From assembly GCF_900215435.1 (NCBI RefSeq), contig NZ_OCMY01000002.1, positions 186,001 through 250,000 on the forward strand: 64,000 nt of DNA, given 5' to 3'. The notes beneath the pieces are model-generated. The model was not told where the DNA came from, did no database searches, and saw only the letters and a program-made list of their open reading frames with translations. This document shows, piece by piece, positions 24,759 through 35,699 of the stretch. The first letter of the stretch is position 1; each line of letters begins with the position of its first letter. This DNA comes from Candidatus Pantoea floridensis. Its GTDB lineage: Bacteria > Pseudomonadota > Gammaproteobacteria > Enterobacterales > Enterobacteriaceae. The translations under genes and the position numbers were made by a program.

Positions 24759-27700
24759 TGCGCTTTCTCTCAGGGCTAGTGTTGTCATTCACGATGATGC
24801 ATTCAGTCATGGCGGCTGTAACCTCACTCACCTATCAAAATATGGACAACCACTATTTAGCGGCGCCAGATCTGAATAATGATGAGTGGCGCTGGTTAGG
24901 TGAGAAGCGTGACATTACGCTGGCACTGTACGGCGACGCGCGCCCTCCCATTACGCGCATAAGTCCAACCGGGATGCTGACCGGCTACTTTCCGGATATG
25001 GCCTATCAGCTTATTCGTAGCCTGGGGCTTACCCTGAAAATTGTGCATTTCGACACTGCCGCACAAGCTGTTGACGCACTTAAGGCGCGTCAAGTTGATA
25101 TGGTTTTCCGCCCCGCTGGTGACGATTATGCGAGTCATGCCAGCGACATCACTACAATAAATATTCTGCCTGCCTATCCGGTACAAGTAATAAGACTCGC
25201 GGATAGCCAACCTATTCCGGCCGCTGAAAACGTTAAGTCATTCTCGCCCTTAGATCTGTTAGCCGCCCTCGATGTCGGTAAAACGCATCAGGCCGCACTG
25301 CCTGCGGGTGAAGCCTATTATTTGATTGAGCGTAATTACGCCACCACCCTTAGCATTGTCCAACCGCTGAATATTAAAATGAGTGGTTATGACGTGCTGT
25401 TAAATAAGCACGATGACATTCTACTCCGTGCCGTTGGCACTGCATTATCCGATCTGCAAGCGAACACCACCGGCAAGCTACTTGCCGCGCAGTGGGATCA
25501 GGATGATATGGTCCATTTTATTGCGACGCCCATAACGTTCACCGAGCGTGAAAAAGCATGGCTGGCTGAACACCAAACCGTACGCTATGCCGCCTCGAGC
25601 TTAAATGCACCTTTCGTTCTCAACAATCAAAATGGCGAGTTTCGCGGTATCAGCGCCGATTTGCTGCATCTCATTCAGTTAAAAACCGGTATTCGCTTTT
25701 TACCGATTGAAGATGAAAATACTCAAGACTTAAGTCAGCGCATGGCGCAAAAAAATCTGCTGATGACGGCGCCGCTGGTATGGAGTAATAGCCGAAACGC
25801 GACGTTTCTATTATCTACCCCTTTTATGTACAGCCCAGAGGTTCTGGTAACGCGTAAACGTGATACCAACACGGATTCTGCCCCGGTAATAAAGCGTATC
25901 GCGTTAATCCGCGACCAGGACGTCAGCGCATGGTTTATGCGAACCTATCCTGATGTTGAAGTGGAGTATGCCAGCAATGCCAGTCTGGCGATGCAATGGG
26001 TGGCGGAGGGCAAAGTAGATGCAACTATTAATACTTTATTCAGCGCCCGCTATGTTATTTCAGGCTTATATCCGCATCAGCTGACCATTGAAAATATTCT
26101 TCCATTCCAGGATGCCGCCATCTCGTTTGGCGTGAGGCGTGATAATCCCGAACTGCAAAGTATTCTGAATAAAACCATTGCCGCCCTGCCTCCAGCAATG
26201 ATTTCAAGAATTGTTAGTCGCTGGCAGGGAACGCCTGCCGCCAGATTTGAGACCTGGAACCTGTATAAAACCGAGTTTTACAGCGGGGCGGTGATTGCCG
26301 GGGTACTCATTTTAACGGCCGCTATCTGGGCGTTAATCCTTTCGCGCCAGGTGAGGCGTACGCGGCAGGCGCAATCACGGCTGAGAGAAGAAGTCCTTTT
26401 CCGCGATAAGCTCATTAACGGGCCGCCGCGTCCGGTGTATGTCGTCGATAAAAATGGCCAAATTATTCGCAGCAACGAAGCCTTCGACCGTTTCTTCCCC
26501 TCCCACGATCGTGAAAATCTACACCGTTCACTCTATGACGGCAGAAACCCTTTATTCACCGTCTGGAAAGCCTGCCTGCAGCAGCTGGAAGAAAAAGGTG
26601 AAATGGAAGAGTTAGACTTCACCATCCGGGTCGGTGAAGCGGAAAGAACGCTTCGTCACTGGATGACGCCCTACGTGAATGAAAACAACGAATGGGCGGG
26701 CCTGATCTGCGGCTGGCAGGACATTACCGGTTATCTCGCCCTGCTTGATGAATTGTCACGGGCCAAAGAAGCCGCAGAACTGGCGAATAAAAGTAAGAGT
26801 CATTTTCTCGCCACCATGAGCCATGAGATCCGTACACCAATCAGTGCCGTTATTGGTTTGCTGGAGCTGCAGAATCGCCAGGGTAAAGCGGATCCTGAGT
26901 TGATTCAGGCGGCCTATCACTCTTCCCAGACACTACTGGCGCTCATCGGTGACATTCTGGATATGTCCAAAATCGAATCGGGCCATATGGAGTTGCAGCC
27001 GGATTGGGCAGCGCCAGAAGCGGTATTTATGCCGGTGATCAGAATCATTGAGGGATTGGCGCGCCAAAAAGGGCTGTCTTTCAGGTGGCAGCTGCCAGAC
27101 AATCAATTCGAAATGTATATCGATGCTGTGCGTTTGCGGCAGATCGTCACAAACTTCGCAGGTAATGCGGTTAAATTCACGCAGCGCGGCCAAATATCGT
27201 TGCAGGTTGAGTTGAGTTTGACAGCAGAGCACGCCGCTAAACTGCAAATTCAGGTACAAGATACCGGCCGCGGTATTGCAGCTGACGCTCTGCCCACCCT
27301 GTTCCAGCCCTTTGTCCAGGCCGGAACGGATACGCATCAAGGTACAGGCTTAGGCTTAGCGATTAGTCGCGATATGGTGCAAATGATGGCGGGCACAGTA
27401 ACGCTTGAAAGTGAGCCGAATCGAGGCACAACGGTATTCACCACTATTCCGGTTCGTCTTCGCCCTGCCTCTGTACCGGTTTCTCCACCAATCGCTACGC
27501 GAACACTCACTGCCACGCGCCCGCTGCGCATCCTGATTGTGGATGATCATCCTGCCAACCGCTTGCTGATCAGCCGCCAGTTAACGCTGCTGGGCCATCA
27601 CGTAGCGGAAGCTAGCAACGGAACCGAAGGATTGCGTGCCTGGCGAACTGAGCAAGCTAATCTCATCTTCACGGATTGCAGCATGCCCGAAATGGATGGT

Positions 27701-28252
27701 TTAGCCATGACGCGGATTATCAGGCAGGAAGATAGCAACATTCCCGTGATTGGGATGACGGCAAATGCCCAATTATCTGAGCGGATGCGCTGCCTGGAGG
27801 CAGGCATGAATCAATGCCTGTTCCGTCCGATCACCATTGAGCAAATCGCGGCATCACTTGAGGCCTTCACACATCAACTCTCCTCTGCAGAGACATTTTT
27901 AGATCTGGTTAATCTCGAGAGCCTACAAAAATTCATCCCTGACACCCCCCATGCGCTCAACGATTTTCTCACCGCCACCTTTGCTGAAACGCAGCAGGAT
28001 TTAGCCGAAGCACGTAACGCCTTATTGATGGCAGATCGACCCAAACTCACGCGCTACCTGCACCGTATGACTGGGACGCTGAGCGTCATTGGCATTCATT
28101 CCCTCTCCGAAAAATTAGCGTTTATTGAAGAGTTGGTAAGCTTCGAGGAAGAGGACGAAATGCTGTTCTTACATCTCTCCGAAGCGGAGGCGCTACTGGA
28201 AAAAATCATTACGCTTTACGCAAACGCGCGGGAAGAGGGCCTTATCAACTGA
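24758..28252 (+). CDS. EvgS/BvgS-like hybrid sensor histidine kinase
   Basis: A 1164-aa unorthodox kinase. After a signal peptide there are two periplasmic venus-flytrap domains (about 40-265 and 275-500), a membrane helix (about 508-530, SGAVIAGVLILTAAIWALIL), a PAS domain (about 555-665), HisKA with His689 (SHEIRTPIS), an ATPase domain (about 790-905), a receiver with Asp973 (IFTDCSMPEMDG) and an Hpt domain with His1102 (RYLHRMTGT). This is the complete EvgS/BvgS phosphorelay (His-Asp-His), which should end on the EvgA-like regulator encoded just before it. The signal is unknown; BvgS responds to temperature and nicotinate, EvgS to mild acid and alkali metals. Confidence 0.93.
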   Translation: MRFLSGLVLSFTMMHSVMAAVTSLTYQNMDNHYLAAPDLNNDEWRWLGEKRDITLALYGDARPPITRISPTGMLTGYFPDMAYQLIRSLGLTLKIVHFDTAAQAVDALKARQVDMVFRPAGDDYASHASDITTINILPAYPVQVIRLADSQPIPAAENVKSFSPLDLLAALDVGKTHQAALPAGEAYYLIERNYATTLSIVQPLNIKMSGYDVLLNKHDDILLRAVGTALSDLQANTTGKLLAAQWDQDDMVHFIATPITFTEREKAWLAEHQTVRYAASSLNAPFVLNNQNGEFRGISADLLHLIQLKTGIRFLPIEDENTQDLSQRMAQKNLLMTAPLVWSNSRNATFLLSTPFMYSPEVLVTRKRDTNTDSAPVIKRIALIRDQDVSAWFMRTYPDVEVEYASNASLAMQWVAEGKVDATINTLFSARYVISGLYPHQLTIENILPFQDAAISFGVRRDNPELQSILNKTIAALPPAMISRIVSRWQGTPAARFETWNLYKTEFYSGAVIAGVLILTAAIWALILSRQVRRTRQAQSRLREEVLFRDKLINGPPRPVYVVDKNGQIIRSNEAFDRFFPSHDRENLHRSLYDGRNPLFTVWKACLQQLEEKGEMEELDFTIRVGEAERTLRHWMTPYVNENNEWAGLICGWQDITGYLALLDELSRAKEAAELANKSKSHFLATMSHEIRTPISAVIGLLELQNRQGKADPELIQAAYHSSQTLLALIGDILDMSKIESGHMELQPDWAAPEAVFMPVIRIIEGLARQKGLSFRWQLPDNQFEMYIDAVRLRQIVTNFAGNAVKFTQRGQISLQVELSLTAEHAAKLQIQVQDTGRGIAADALPTLFQPFVQAGTDTHQGTGLGLAISRDMVQMMAGTVTLESEPNRGTTVFTTIPVRLRPASVPVSPPIATRTLTATRPLRILIVDDHPANRLLISRQLTLLGHHVAEASNGTEGLRAWRTEQANLIFTDCSMPEMDGLAMTRIIRQEDSNIPVIGMTANAQLSERMRCLEAGMNQCLFRPITIEQIAASLEAFTHQLSSAETFLDLVNLESLQKFIPDTPHALNDFLTATFAETQQDLAEARNALLMADRPKLTRYLHRMTGTLSVIGIHSLSEKLAFIEELVSFEEEDEMLFLHLSEAEALLEKIITLYANAREEGLIN

Positions 28253-28270
28253 TTAATCCCGTCAGCTTGC

Positions 28271-28296
28271 AAAAGTAAAACGATCGGTTTACTTTT
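28271..28296. promoter_or_regulatory. 26-bp palindromic TetR operator candidate
   Basis: Arms AAAAGTAAAA and GTTTACTTTT flank a central CGATCG; 12 of 13 position pairs are complementary. It ends five bases before the tetR ATG, so bound repressor would block transcription or early elongation of the tetR-MFS operon. Confidence 0.7.
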
Positions 28297-28301
28297 TAAG
28301 G

Positions 28302-28844
28302 ATGAATAAACAACAAGACATTATTGATGCCGCTGAGCGGCTGTTTTATCTCAATGGCTTTCATGCCACCAGTACCGATCGCATCTGCAGCGAGGCCAAT
28401 GTGTCTACACGCACGATGTATCGCTATTTTCCTTCTCGCGAAGCCTTGACGGCTGCGGTACTGACAGCGCGTCAGGAACGTTTTTTCGCCGCGCTATATG
28501 CCGCAGAACATCCCCACGCAATAAGCCAGATATTCGATGCCATGAGCGCATGGATGCTTGAATACGGTAACAACGGCTGCTTATTCCTCAAAGCATGGGG
28601 AGAGTATGCCGGGGAGGATATCGCACTGGCTGAACAGGCGATGGCATATCGTCATAGCATGCGCGCTTACATTGCGCGCTGCGTTCACAAGCTTCACGGT
28701 GAGGAGAAGGTGGCGCTAGCTGATGCCATATGGCTACTGTTTGAAGGTGCGCTTACCTCCGCGTTGATCCTCGGCGCGGTGAATGCATGTGAGGCGGCTA
28801 AAGCTGCCGCACTCCAGCTGCTGCATCTCAGTGAACAGCCATGA
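28302..28844 (+). CDS. TetR-family repressor of an MFS exporter operon
   Basis: A 180-aa TetR regulator. The HTH lies at about residues 10-50 (FHATSTDRICSEANVSTRTM then YRYFPSREALTAAVL). The long palindrome just upstream is its likely operator. Its stop overlaps the MFS start as ATGA (28841-28844), a standard repressor-pump operon. The C-terminal domain shows no features that identify the ligand; exporter operons of this build usually respond to a toxic compound or biocide that the pump removes. Confidence 0.92.
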   Translation: MNKQQDIIDAAERLFYLNGFHATSTDRICSEANVSTRTMYRYFPSREALTAAVLTARQERFFAALYAAEHPHAISQIFDAMSAWMLEYGNNGCLFLKAWGEYAGEDIALAEQAMAYRHSMRAYIARCVHKLHGEEKVALADAIWLLFEGALTSALILGAVNACEAAKAAALQLLHLSEQP

Positions 28845-29962
28845 AAGGGACTGCGCTGGTCCTGACCGGCTTTTCGCTTATCGCCATCACTTATGGCATG
28901 GCGCGCTTCGCCTGGGGCCTGATGATGCCAGACGTGATGCACACTATTCCTTTGACACCGCGTATATCTGGCGTACTTTCAGCCAGTAGTTTTGCGGCCT
29001 ACTGCGTCGCGGTGATGCTTGCGCCGATGCTAACTTCACGCGCCGGGCCGCGGTTTTCCGCGATGGTTGCAGCCCTGTGTGCGGCAACGGGATTGCTGCT
29101 GCTGGCCAGCGCCGCATCGCCATGGCTTCTCGGTGCAGGGCTGTTTATTGCCGGCCTAAGCGCTGGCCTTGCTTCTCCGGCGCTGGCAGACGCGGTGAGC
29201 CAGCGCATAGAATCCCGACAACAGCCGCAGATGAATACCGCGATCAATGCCGGGACCAGCATGGGGATCATGCTGTCCGTGCCCATTTTGTTTTGGCTAC
29301 CGGGAGGCTGGCGAGCAGCCTGCGCCCTGTTTGCTTTGCTGGCGCTCATTTGCATCCTGCCAGTATGGCGTCAGCTGCCCGGAAAAAGTGACGCTGCGCG
29401 CCACTCATCGTGGCTCAGCACGCTGCGCCAGCGCTCGCTTCAGCGGCTAATCGTCATTGCGTTGATTAGCGGCATCGCCAGTGCGGCCTGGTGGAGTTTT
29501 GGCCCCAATTTGTTGCATCACATTGATGTGAATGCCAGCGTCGTAAGTCTGTTATGGCTGGTTGGCGGTGCGGCAGGCATTTTCGGCGCATTAACGGGGC
29601 CGATGGCAAAATGGATTGGCATGAATGCTGTTTATCGACTGTCGCTATGCGGTATGTCGTTACTTTTGCTGCTGCTGGCACTCAGCCATCACTATGCGTG
29701 GTGGCTATTTCCTGCCGTGGCATTGGGAGGAGCTGCTTATGTGACGCTTTCCGGCGTGCTGCTGGTATGGGGTGCCGAAGCAACAGCGCATTCGCCCGCC
29801 AGCGGCGTTGGCATACTGTTTTTTATGTTAGCGGCTGGACAAGTGATCGGTTCGCTCCTTTTTGGCCAGCTCTACGCCAGTGCAGGCGCAGCGAGTGCGT
29901 TATTACTCTTCGCCGCGCTACCCCTGGCGATGCTTTTTCTTACACCAGCGAAAACCGATTAA
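28841..29962 (+). CDS. MFS transporter (YbfB/YjiJ-like)
   Basis: A 373-aa inner-membrane transporter with about eleven to twelve predicted helices. It begins with the segment AITYGMARFAWGLMMP, seen in YbfB/YjiJ-type major facilitator proteins, and has a hydrophilic central loop near residue 185 (WRQLPGKSDAARHSSW). It is translationally coupled to the tetR gene by an ATGA overlap. An exporter role is inferred from the repressor context. The direction and substrate of transport are not shown by the sequence. Confidence 0.88.
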   Translation: MKGTALVLTGFSLIAITYGMARFAWGLMMPDVMHTIPLTPRISGVLSASSFAAYCVAVMLAPMLTSRAGPRFSAMVAALCAATGLLLLASAASPWLLGAGLFIAGLSAGLASPALADAVSQRIESRQQPQMNTAINAGTSMGIMLSVPILFWLPGGWRAACALFALLALICILPVWRQLPGKSDAARHSSWLSTLRQRSLQRLIVIALISGIASAAWWSFGPNLLHHIDVNASVVSLLWLVGGAAGIFGALTGPMAKWIGMNAVYRLSLCGMSLLLLLLALSHHYAWWLFPAVALGGAAYVTLSGVLLVWGAEATAHSPASGVGILFFMLAAGQVIGSLLFGQLYASAGAASALLLFAALPLAMLFLTPAKTD

Positions 29963-29964
29963 CG

Positions 29965-30105
29965 TCACTCATCACGGAAGGGATCTTTTTTGTGGTCTTC
30001 ACTGTCGTCGCGCGTTCTGGGAATCTCACCGTGCTCATTAGGCGCATCTTTAGCCGGGTGCTTTTCATCTTTAACATCACGTTTTTTTTCCGGGTGGTCT
30101 GTCAT
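29965..30105 (-). CDS. Small highly charged protein, unknown
   Basis: A 46-aa very hydrophilic protein (MTDHPEKKRDVKDEKHPAKD and further Glu/Asp/Lys/Arg) without hydrophobic core, probably intrinsically disordered. AAGGAGAT seven bases before the ATG at 30105 is one of the best ribosome sites in this area and decides the start; a longer frame to 30174 has none. It is convergent with the MFS gene (stop codons two bases apart). Similar short charged proteins are common stress-related genes in Erwiniaceae, but no function can be given. Confidence 0.55.
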   Translation of the reverse strand: MTDHPEKKRDVKDEKHPAKDAPNEHGEIPRTRDDSEDHKKDPFRDE

Positions 30106-30159
30106 CTCGATCTCCTTAGTATGAGTAGAGTTTAAGTGTAGATGATCAATCGCCCGGCT

Positions 30160-30199
30160 CTTGTGGCTTGCCACAAGAAACGGGGCGAAAATTCGCCCC
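30160..30199. terminator. Two consecutive hairpins after ampC
   Basis: CTTGTGGCTTGCCACAAG (8-bp stem, TT loop, 30160-30177) and GGGGCGAAAATTCGCCCC (7-8-bp stem, 30182-30199) are adjacent. The second lies seven bases beyond the ampC stop and is followed on the minus strand by GTTTCTT, so it is the likelier terminator of ampC. Confidence 0.55.
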
Positions 30200-30205
30200 T
30201 GGCAC

Positions 30206-31455
<1,250 letters not shown>

Positions 31456-32337
31456 ATGACGCGCCCCTATATACCGCTCAATGCTCTAAGGGCATTTGAA
31501 GCAGCAGCTCGCCATTTAAGTTTTACTAATGCAGCGATTGAACTGAATGTCACCCACGCGGCGGTGAGTCAACAGGTGAAATCGCTGGAGCAGCAGCTCG
31601 GTTGCCAATTATTTGTGCGGATTTCGCGTGGATTGATGTTGACCACTGAAGGTGAAAGTCTGCTGCCGGTGCTGAATGATTCGTTTGATCGTATCGCCGA
31701 TACGCTGGATCGCTTTTCTGCGGGAACAATGCGTGAAAAATTAAAAGTGGGGGTGGTGGGTAGCTTTGCCACCGGCTTACTCATCCCGCGTTTGAGCGAT
31801 TTCAACCGCCAGCATCCACATATTGAGCTGCAGCTCTCCACCCACAATAATCGTGTCGATCCCGCCGCTGAGGGGCACGATTATACGATTCGTTTTGGTA
31901 GCGGCGCCTGGCACGGAACCGAGGCGCAGTTTATTTGCGATGCGCCCCTCTCACCGCTTTGCAGTCCTACCATTGCCCAACAGCTGCAGCAACCCGCTGA
32001 CGTGCATAAATTTACCCTGCTACGCTCGTTTCGCCGCGATGAGTGGAGCCATTGGTTGCAAAGCATAAACGAACATCCCCCCTCGCCCTCACATCCGGTG
32101 ATGATCTTCGATTCTTCATTGACGATGGTTGAAGCCGCGCTGCTGGAAGTCGGCATTGCGTTAGCCCCGAGCAAGATTTTCCATCACCTGCTACAGACGG
32201 ATAAGTTGGTCCGTCCGTTTACCTCTGAGATAGATCTGGGCGGCTACTGGCTTACACGCTTGCAATCGCGCGCAGAGAGCGCCGCGATGACGGCGTTTTC
32301 TGCGTGGCTTGGTAAAGAGTTTGGCATGGCGAGCTAA
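31456..32337 (+). CDS. ampR: LysR-type beta-lactamase regulator AmpR
   Basis: A 293-aa LysR protein that matches enterobacterial AmpR along its length, including PLNALRAFEAAARHLSFTNA (HTH helix region), NVTHAAVSQQVKSLEQQLGC, and the effector-domain stretch STHNNRVDPAAEGHDYTIRF. AmpR senses muropeptides and switches ampC from repression to activation. The gene is divergent from ampC, as in Enterobacter and Citrobacter. Its last codons are eight bases from the end of clcA on the other strand. Confidence 0.96.
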   Translation: MTRPYIPLNALRAFEAAARHLSFTNAAIELNVTHAAVSQQVKSLEQQLGCQLFVRISRGLMLTTEGESLLPVLNDSFDRIADTLDRFSAGTMREKLKVGVVGSFATGLLIPRLSDFNRQHPHIELQLSTHNNRVDPAAEGHDYTIRFGSGAWHGTEAQFICDAPLSPLCSPTIAQQLQQPADVHKFTLLRSFRRDEWSHWLQSINEHPPSPSHPVMIFDSSLTMVEAALLEVGIALAPSKIFHHLLQTDKLVRPFTSEIDLGGYWLTRLQSRAESAAMTAFSAWLGKEFGMAS

Positions 32338-32345
32338 ACAATGAC

Positions 32346-33731
32346 TTAGCTTTCGATCCTGTTAGCTTTTGCCAATGTTCGGGCAAGAATTGAAGAATAA
32401 AGGGGTTTACCGCCAAAGAACTGCGCGGCTAGCGTGGCCCCCAGGCAGGTGATGATCATGGGCAGAATCAGCTGATAATTGTTGGTCATTTCCAACACCA
32501 GCACAATGCCCGTCAGGGGAGCGCGCACCGACGCGGCGAAAAGCGCGCCCATACCCGCAACGGCAAAAGTAGCCGGCTCCAGCTGTAATCCCGGGAACCA
32601 CTGCATGCACAATTGGCCGTAGCAGGTACCTAAAAGTGTGCCCAGAGTGAGCATTGGTGCAAAAATACCCCCGGGCGCACCGGAAGAGAAACAGCAAATG
32701 GTTATCAGCGTGCGCAGCGCGAAGAGGAAGAAGAGTGCCTGTGCGCTGACATTACCACTGGTAAAGTCCGGGATCAGCGAGATCCCGCCCTGCACGGCCT
32801 GTGGTAGCACCATTCCTATCACGCCACAGGTGCCGGCCAGTAAACTCCCCCCTATCACCCATGGCGTTACGCGTCCTTTATGCCAGCGCTGAAATTGATC
32901 CTGTGCAGCAAAAATCAGGCGATTAAACGCAACGCCGCATCCCCCAAATAACATACCCAGAATCAGATAGAGCCAAAGTGTATTAGTAGGCGCATCCCGT
33001 AACTGACCAATATTAATGATTGGCTCATTACCGTTGCATAGGCGGAAAACAATGCTGGAAACGATAACGCCCACAAACACCGCTTTGATAGAAATGAGGC
33101 TATAGCGAAACTGGGGCCGCATCTCTTCAAGAATAAACAGGATACCCGCCAATGGTGCGTTGAAAGCCGCGGATAAACCGGCTGCAGCCCCTGTTGCCAG
33201 CAGCGTATGGCGAGACTCAGCGGCACGCACGCGGAAAAGATCAACGCACATCCCACCAATATTTCCCCCCAGCTGAACGGTGGGCCCTTCCCGTCCAAGC
33301 ACCATGCCGGAACCCAGCGCCCCCATTCCGCCAATAAATTTCACTGGCAACACACGCCACCAGCGCACCGGACGTAACTCCTCCAGCGCACCTTCAATTT
33401 CCGGGATGCCCGAGCCGCCCGCTTCCGGCGCATATCGGCGCACCAGAAAGTAACCTATGCCGCCCAAGACAGCGGCCAGAAAAAAAGCGCTCAGACCGGT
33501 CAACCACGGGCTGCCATCTACGCTATCGATCATGTTGAGGCGGGTGTGAATAACAAAATTTACGGCGCGGTCAAACGCCACGCCGATCAGTCCCGTTAGT
33601 ACGCCCACCAGCGCCGCCAGCGCTAATAGCAAGGCTGGCGTTTTATCACGACGTAATAGTTTCTGTATCAATATGAAACGTCCGGCACGTAAAAACGTGC
33701 GGGGCTCTGCCGATCGTTCATTAGCCAACAT
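32346..33731 (-). CDS. clcA: H(+)/Cl(-) exchange transporter ClcA
   Basis: A 461-aa CLC-type antiporter of the inner membrane, active in extreme acid resistance in E. coli. With the ATG at 33731 (AGGG upstream) numbering coincides with E. coli ClcA: GSGIP at 106-110 (Ser107), GREGP with gating Glu148, and LEEMRP with proton Glu203. The ion-pathway loops GIFAPML and the end [15 protein letters not shown] are also present. An earlier GTG start at 33755 is possible but breaks that numbering. It is convergent with ampR; the upstream region is AT-rich. Confidence 0.95.
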   Translation of the reverse strand: MLANERSAEPRTFLRAGRFILIQKLLRRDKTPALLLALAALVGVLTGLIGVAFDRAVNFVIHTRLNMIDSVDGSPWLTGLSAFFLAAVLGGIGYFLVRRYAPEAGGSGIPEIEGALEELRPVRWWRVLPVKFIGGMGALGSGMVLGREGPTVQLGGNIGGMCVDLFRVRAAESRHTLLATGAAAGLSAAFNAPLAGILFILEEMRPQFRYSLISIKAVFVGVIVSSIVFRLCNGNEPIINIGQLRDAPTNTLWLYLILGMLFGGCGVAFNRLIFAAQDQFQRWHKGRVTPWVIGGSLLAGTCGVIGMVLPQAVQGGISLIPDFTSGNVSAQALFFLFALRTLITICCFSSGAPGGIFAPMLTLGTLLGTCYGQLCMQWFPGLQLEPATFAVAGMGALFAASVRAPLTGIVLVLEMTNNYQLILPMIITCLGATLAAQFFGGKPLYSSILARTLAKANRIES

Positions 33732-33865
33732 GCGTACCCTTTGTTTCCGCACCACGATGCAAACTTTAGTATGAGAAGATGGAGATAAGCATACTGAGAA
33801 TGACGATCAAGTTAATGCAATAATTCGCAAGTGAATTTTTCAAAACGTCCGGGCAATAACAGCGA

Positions 33866-34276
33866 TTACTGGAGAGTAGCCGTCGCTACGGTGCCGTCTG
33901 AATTGAACGTCATTAGCACATGCCAGGCTGAATGATCGGTAATCTTAAAAAAGTCGCCATCATTCTCACGTGTGAATCCATATTCCACCAGTGCCGCAAA
34001 AGCGCTCGTTTTAGGCTGTGCCAGAACGCGTGCCTGCAGAAAGGAGGCGATATCACCGCGCTGGCGTTCCATCATACTGTTGCGGGACTCGGCTGCTGGT
34101 CGATTAGCGTCATTCTGTGCTTTGGTTTTGTGGATATCGCACCACGTCGCTTCAGTTTGCATATCGCATCCCGAGCGTGTCAGAGCAGCCCGATGAGCGG
34201 CGTTGATGGCATGTGCAGGGCTGATAGCTACCATTATCAGGGCCAGCAAAGCACAACGAAAAGAACCTCTATTCAT
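33866..34276 (-). CDS. Exported protein of unknown function
   Basis: A 136-aa protein with a clear Sec signal peptide (MNRGSFRCALLALIMVAISP, cleavage after AHA). The mature part has two Cys (RSGCDMQTEATWCDIH), likely a disulphide, and a C-terminal half with beta-type pattern ending in VATATLQ. The ATG at 34276 is preceded by GAGGAAAAAGGG. It is divergent from the lysE-like gene. No family recognised; a periplasmic or secreted location is the only safe statement. Confidence 0.65.
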   Translation of the reverse strand: MNRGSFRCALLALIMVAISPAHAINAAHRAALTRSGCDMQTEATWCDIHKTKAQNDANRPAAESRNSMMERQRGDIASFLQARVLAQPKTSAFAALVEYGFTRENDGDFFKITDHSAWHVLMTFNSDGTVATATLQ

Positions 34277-34428
34277 CCCTTTTTCCTCGATCACACTTAA
34301 GCCAGAGCGGCGCTTACATTTCTTTACGAAGCGCAGAGTAGAGTGCGGATAGCCATCATGCTTTGATCTGCATCAGGTTCCAGATAGCAGTGGCAACAGC
34401 GTAATGCTTCACTTACTATGCAAACACT

Positions 34429-35031
34429 ATGGAAATCAATCTACTGGGTTTTATTCCTGCGCTTCTTCCCGTGGCATGCTCACCTGGGGCAAGCTTCACG
34501 CTGGCCATGAATAGCGCGCTGGGGGGCGGACGTCGTGGTCTGATCCGTACGCTGGCGGGCACTGCTCTAGGCATTTATACGCATGCCCTGCTCATTGGCT
34601 TGGGCCTCACCGCTATCCTGGTTTCATCTCCCGGTGTGTTTGGCATGTTGAAAGTAGCGGGTACCGTTTATCTGCTTTGGTTAGGGACGCAGCTGATACT
34701 GAGCGGATGGAAAGCACAACGAATTGATTTTACGCGTGAAAACGCGACCGTAACGTTAAAAGAGGCCTGGCTGGCTAACGTGCTAAACCCTAAAGCAGTG
34801 ATCTTTTATCTGACGGTGGTATCGCAGTTTGCTGGAAGCAGCGGTGAAGTGAGTCATTATCTGGTGCTGGCGTCGGTCCATATTGCGGTGATGAGTTTAT
34901 GGCTGATTGCGGTGAGTAATGTGCTGATTTTTTCAGCCCGCAAGGCGGACCCTGTGGTGCTGAAAAAATACGTTAATATTGGCGGGGGGTTACTGCTTGT
35001 TGTTTTCTCGCTTGGCAACCTGTTCCACTAA
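34429..35031 (+). CDS. LysE/RhtB-family amino-acid exporter
   Basis: A 200-aa inner-membrane protein with about six helices, typical of the LysE/RhtB superfamily. The family signature is seen in PGASFTLAMNSALGGGRRGL near residues 20-40 and in NVLNPKAVIFYLTV (the Asn-Pro-Lys segment), around residue 115. Members export amino acids such as threonine, homoserine, leucine or cysteine; which one applies cannot be told. It stands alone and converges on yciF. Confidence 0.92.
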   Translation: MEINLLGFIPALLPVACSPGASFTLAMNSALGGGRRGLIRTLAGTALGIYTHALLIGLGLTAILVSSPGVFGMLKVAGTVYLLWLGTQLILSGWKAQRIDFTRENATVTLKEAWLANVLNPKAVIFYLTVVSQFAGSSGEVSHYLVLASVHIAVMSLWLIAVSNVLIFSARKADPVVLKKYVNIGGGLLLVVFSLGNLFH

Positions 35032-35034
35032 CGG

Positions 35035-35511
35035 TTAATCTTGCTCTTCAGCAATCAGGGTGAGTTTTTCGTCAGTCGCCTTCTCTTCTTCCAGCGTTTC
35101 GCCCAACAACTTCGCCGCATCCTGATAATCAAGTTTAAGCGCTAAGGCACGTAGCGTACCGTAGGTGGCAATCTCGTAGTGCTCAACTTTTTGCGCCGCA
35201 CCAATTAATCCGGCATCTCTTACCGGTCCTGCTTCCACTTCATCAATGATTTCCTGCGCCTCTTCAGCCAATCCTTCCAGGGCATGGCATTTCATTCGTT
35301 TAATCCGAACCCCTTCAGTGAGTTCAACCAGCTGGTCAATGCGATCAATTTGTCCGCGCGTTTCTTCAAGGTGAAGTTCAAATGCAGCAACTAAATTTCC
35401 ATCCGTAGCCGCACGAATCATTTTGGGTAGCGCTTTGGTAATCTGCTTTTCAGCACTATAAATATCAGATAAATCATGTACGAAGAGATCATGTAGCGTT
35501 TTAATAGTCAT
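35035..35511 (-). CDS. yciF: YciF-like ferritin-fold stress protein (DUF892)
   Basis: A 158-aa all-helical protein of the DUF892 ferritin-like family, closer to YciF than YciE. The hallmark segments HDLSDIYSAEKQITKALPKM, HLEETRGQIDRIDQLVE, AALKVEHYEI-like AQKVEHYEIATYGTL, and LEEEKATDEKLT are present, with Glu/His residues placed for a di-metal site. YciE and YciF occur in stress- and osmotically regulated operons in enterobacteria. Here it is alone; no yciE or katN gene is beside it. The ATG at 35511 is preceded by AAGGTAATATT. Confidence 0.92.
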   Translation of the reverse strand: MTIKTLHDLFVHDLSDIYSAEKQITKALPKMIRAATDGNLVAAFELHLEETRGQIDRIDQLVELTEGVRIKRMKCHALEGLAEEAQEIIDEVEAGPVRDAGLIGAAQKVEHYEIATYGTLRALALKLDYQDAAKLLGETLEEEKATDEKLTLIAEEQD

Positions 35512-35699
35512 AATATTACCTTGTTGTAGAGTATTGATAAAAAAAGGCGGGGAAGCTGCGGCCATTTATTATGGCTGCAACCTAATCCTGACTTAATCAT
35601 GGCGGACATCGCGTATTACACAAGCGCAGCGTTAAATAAATAATTCATTTTATTTCACGCAATGCCAGGCTTAAGAGAGGCCAACGTGGAGCAAGTATC

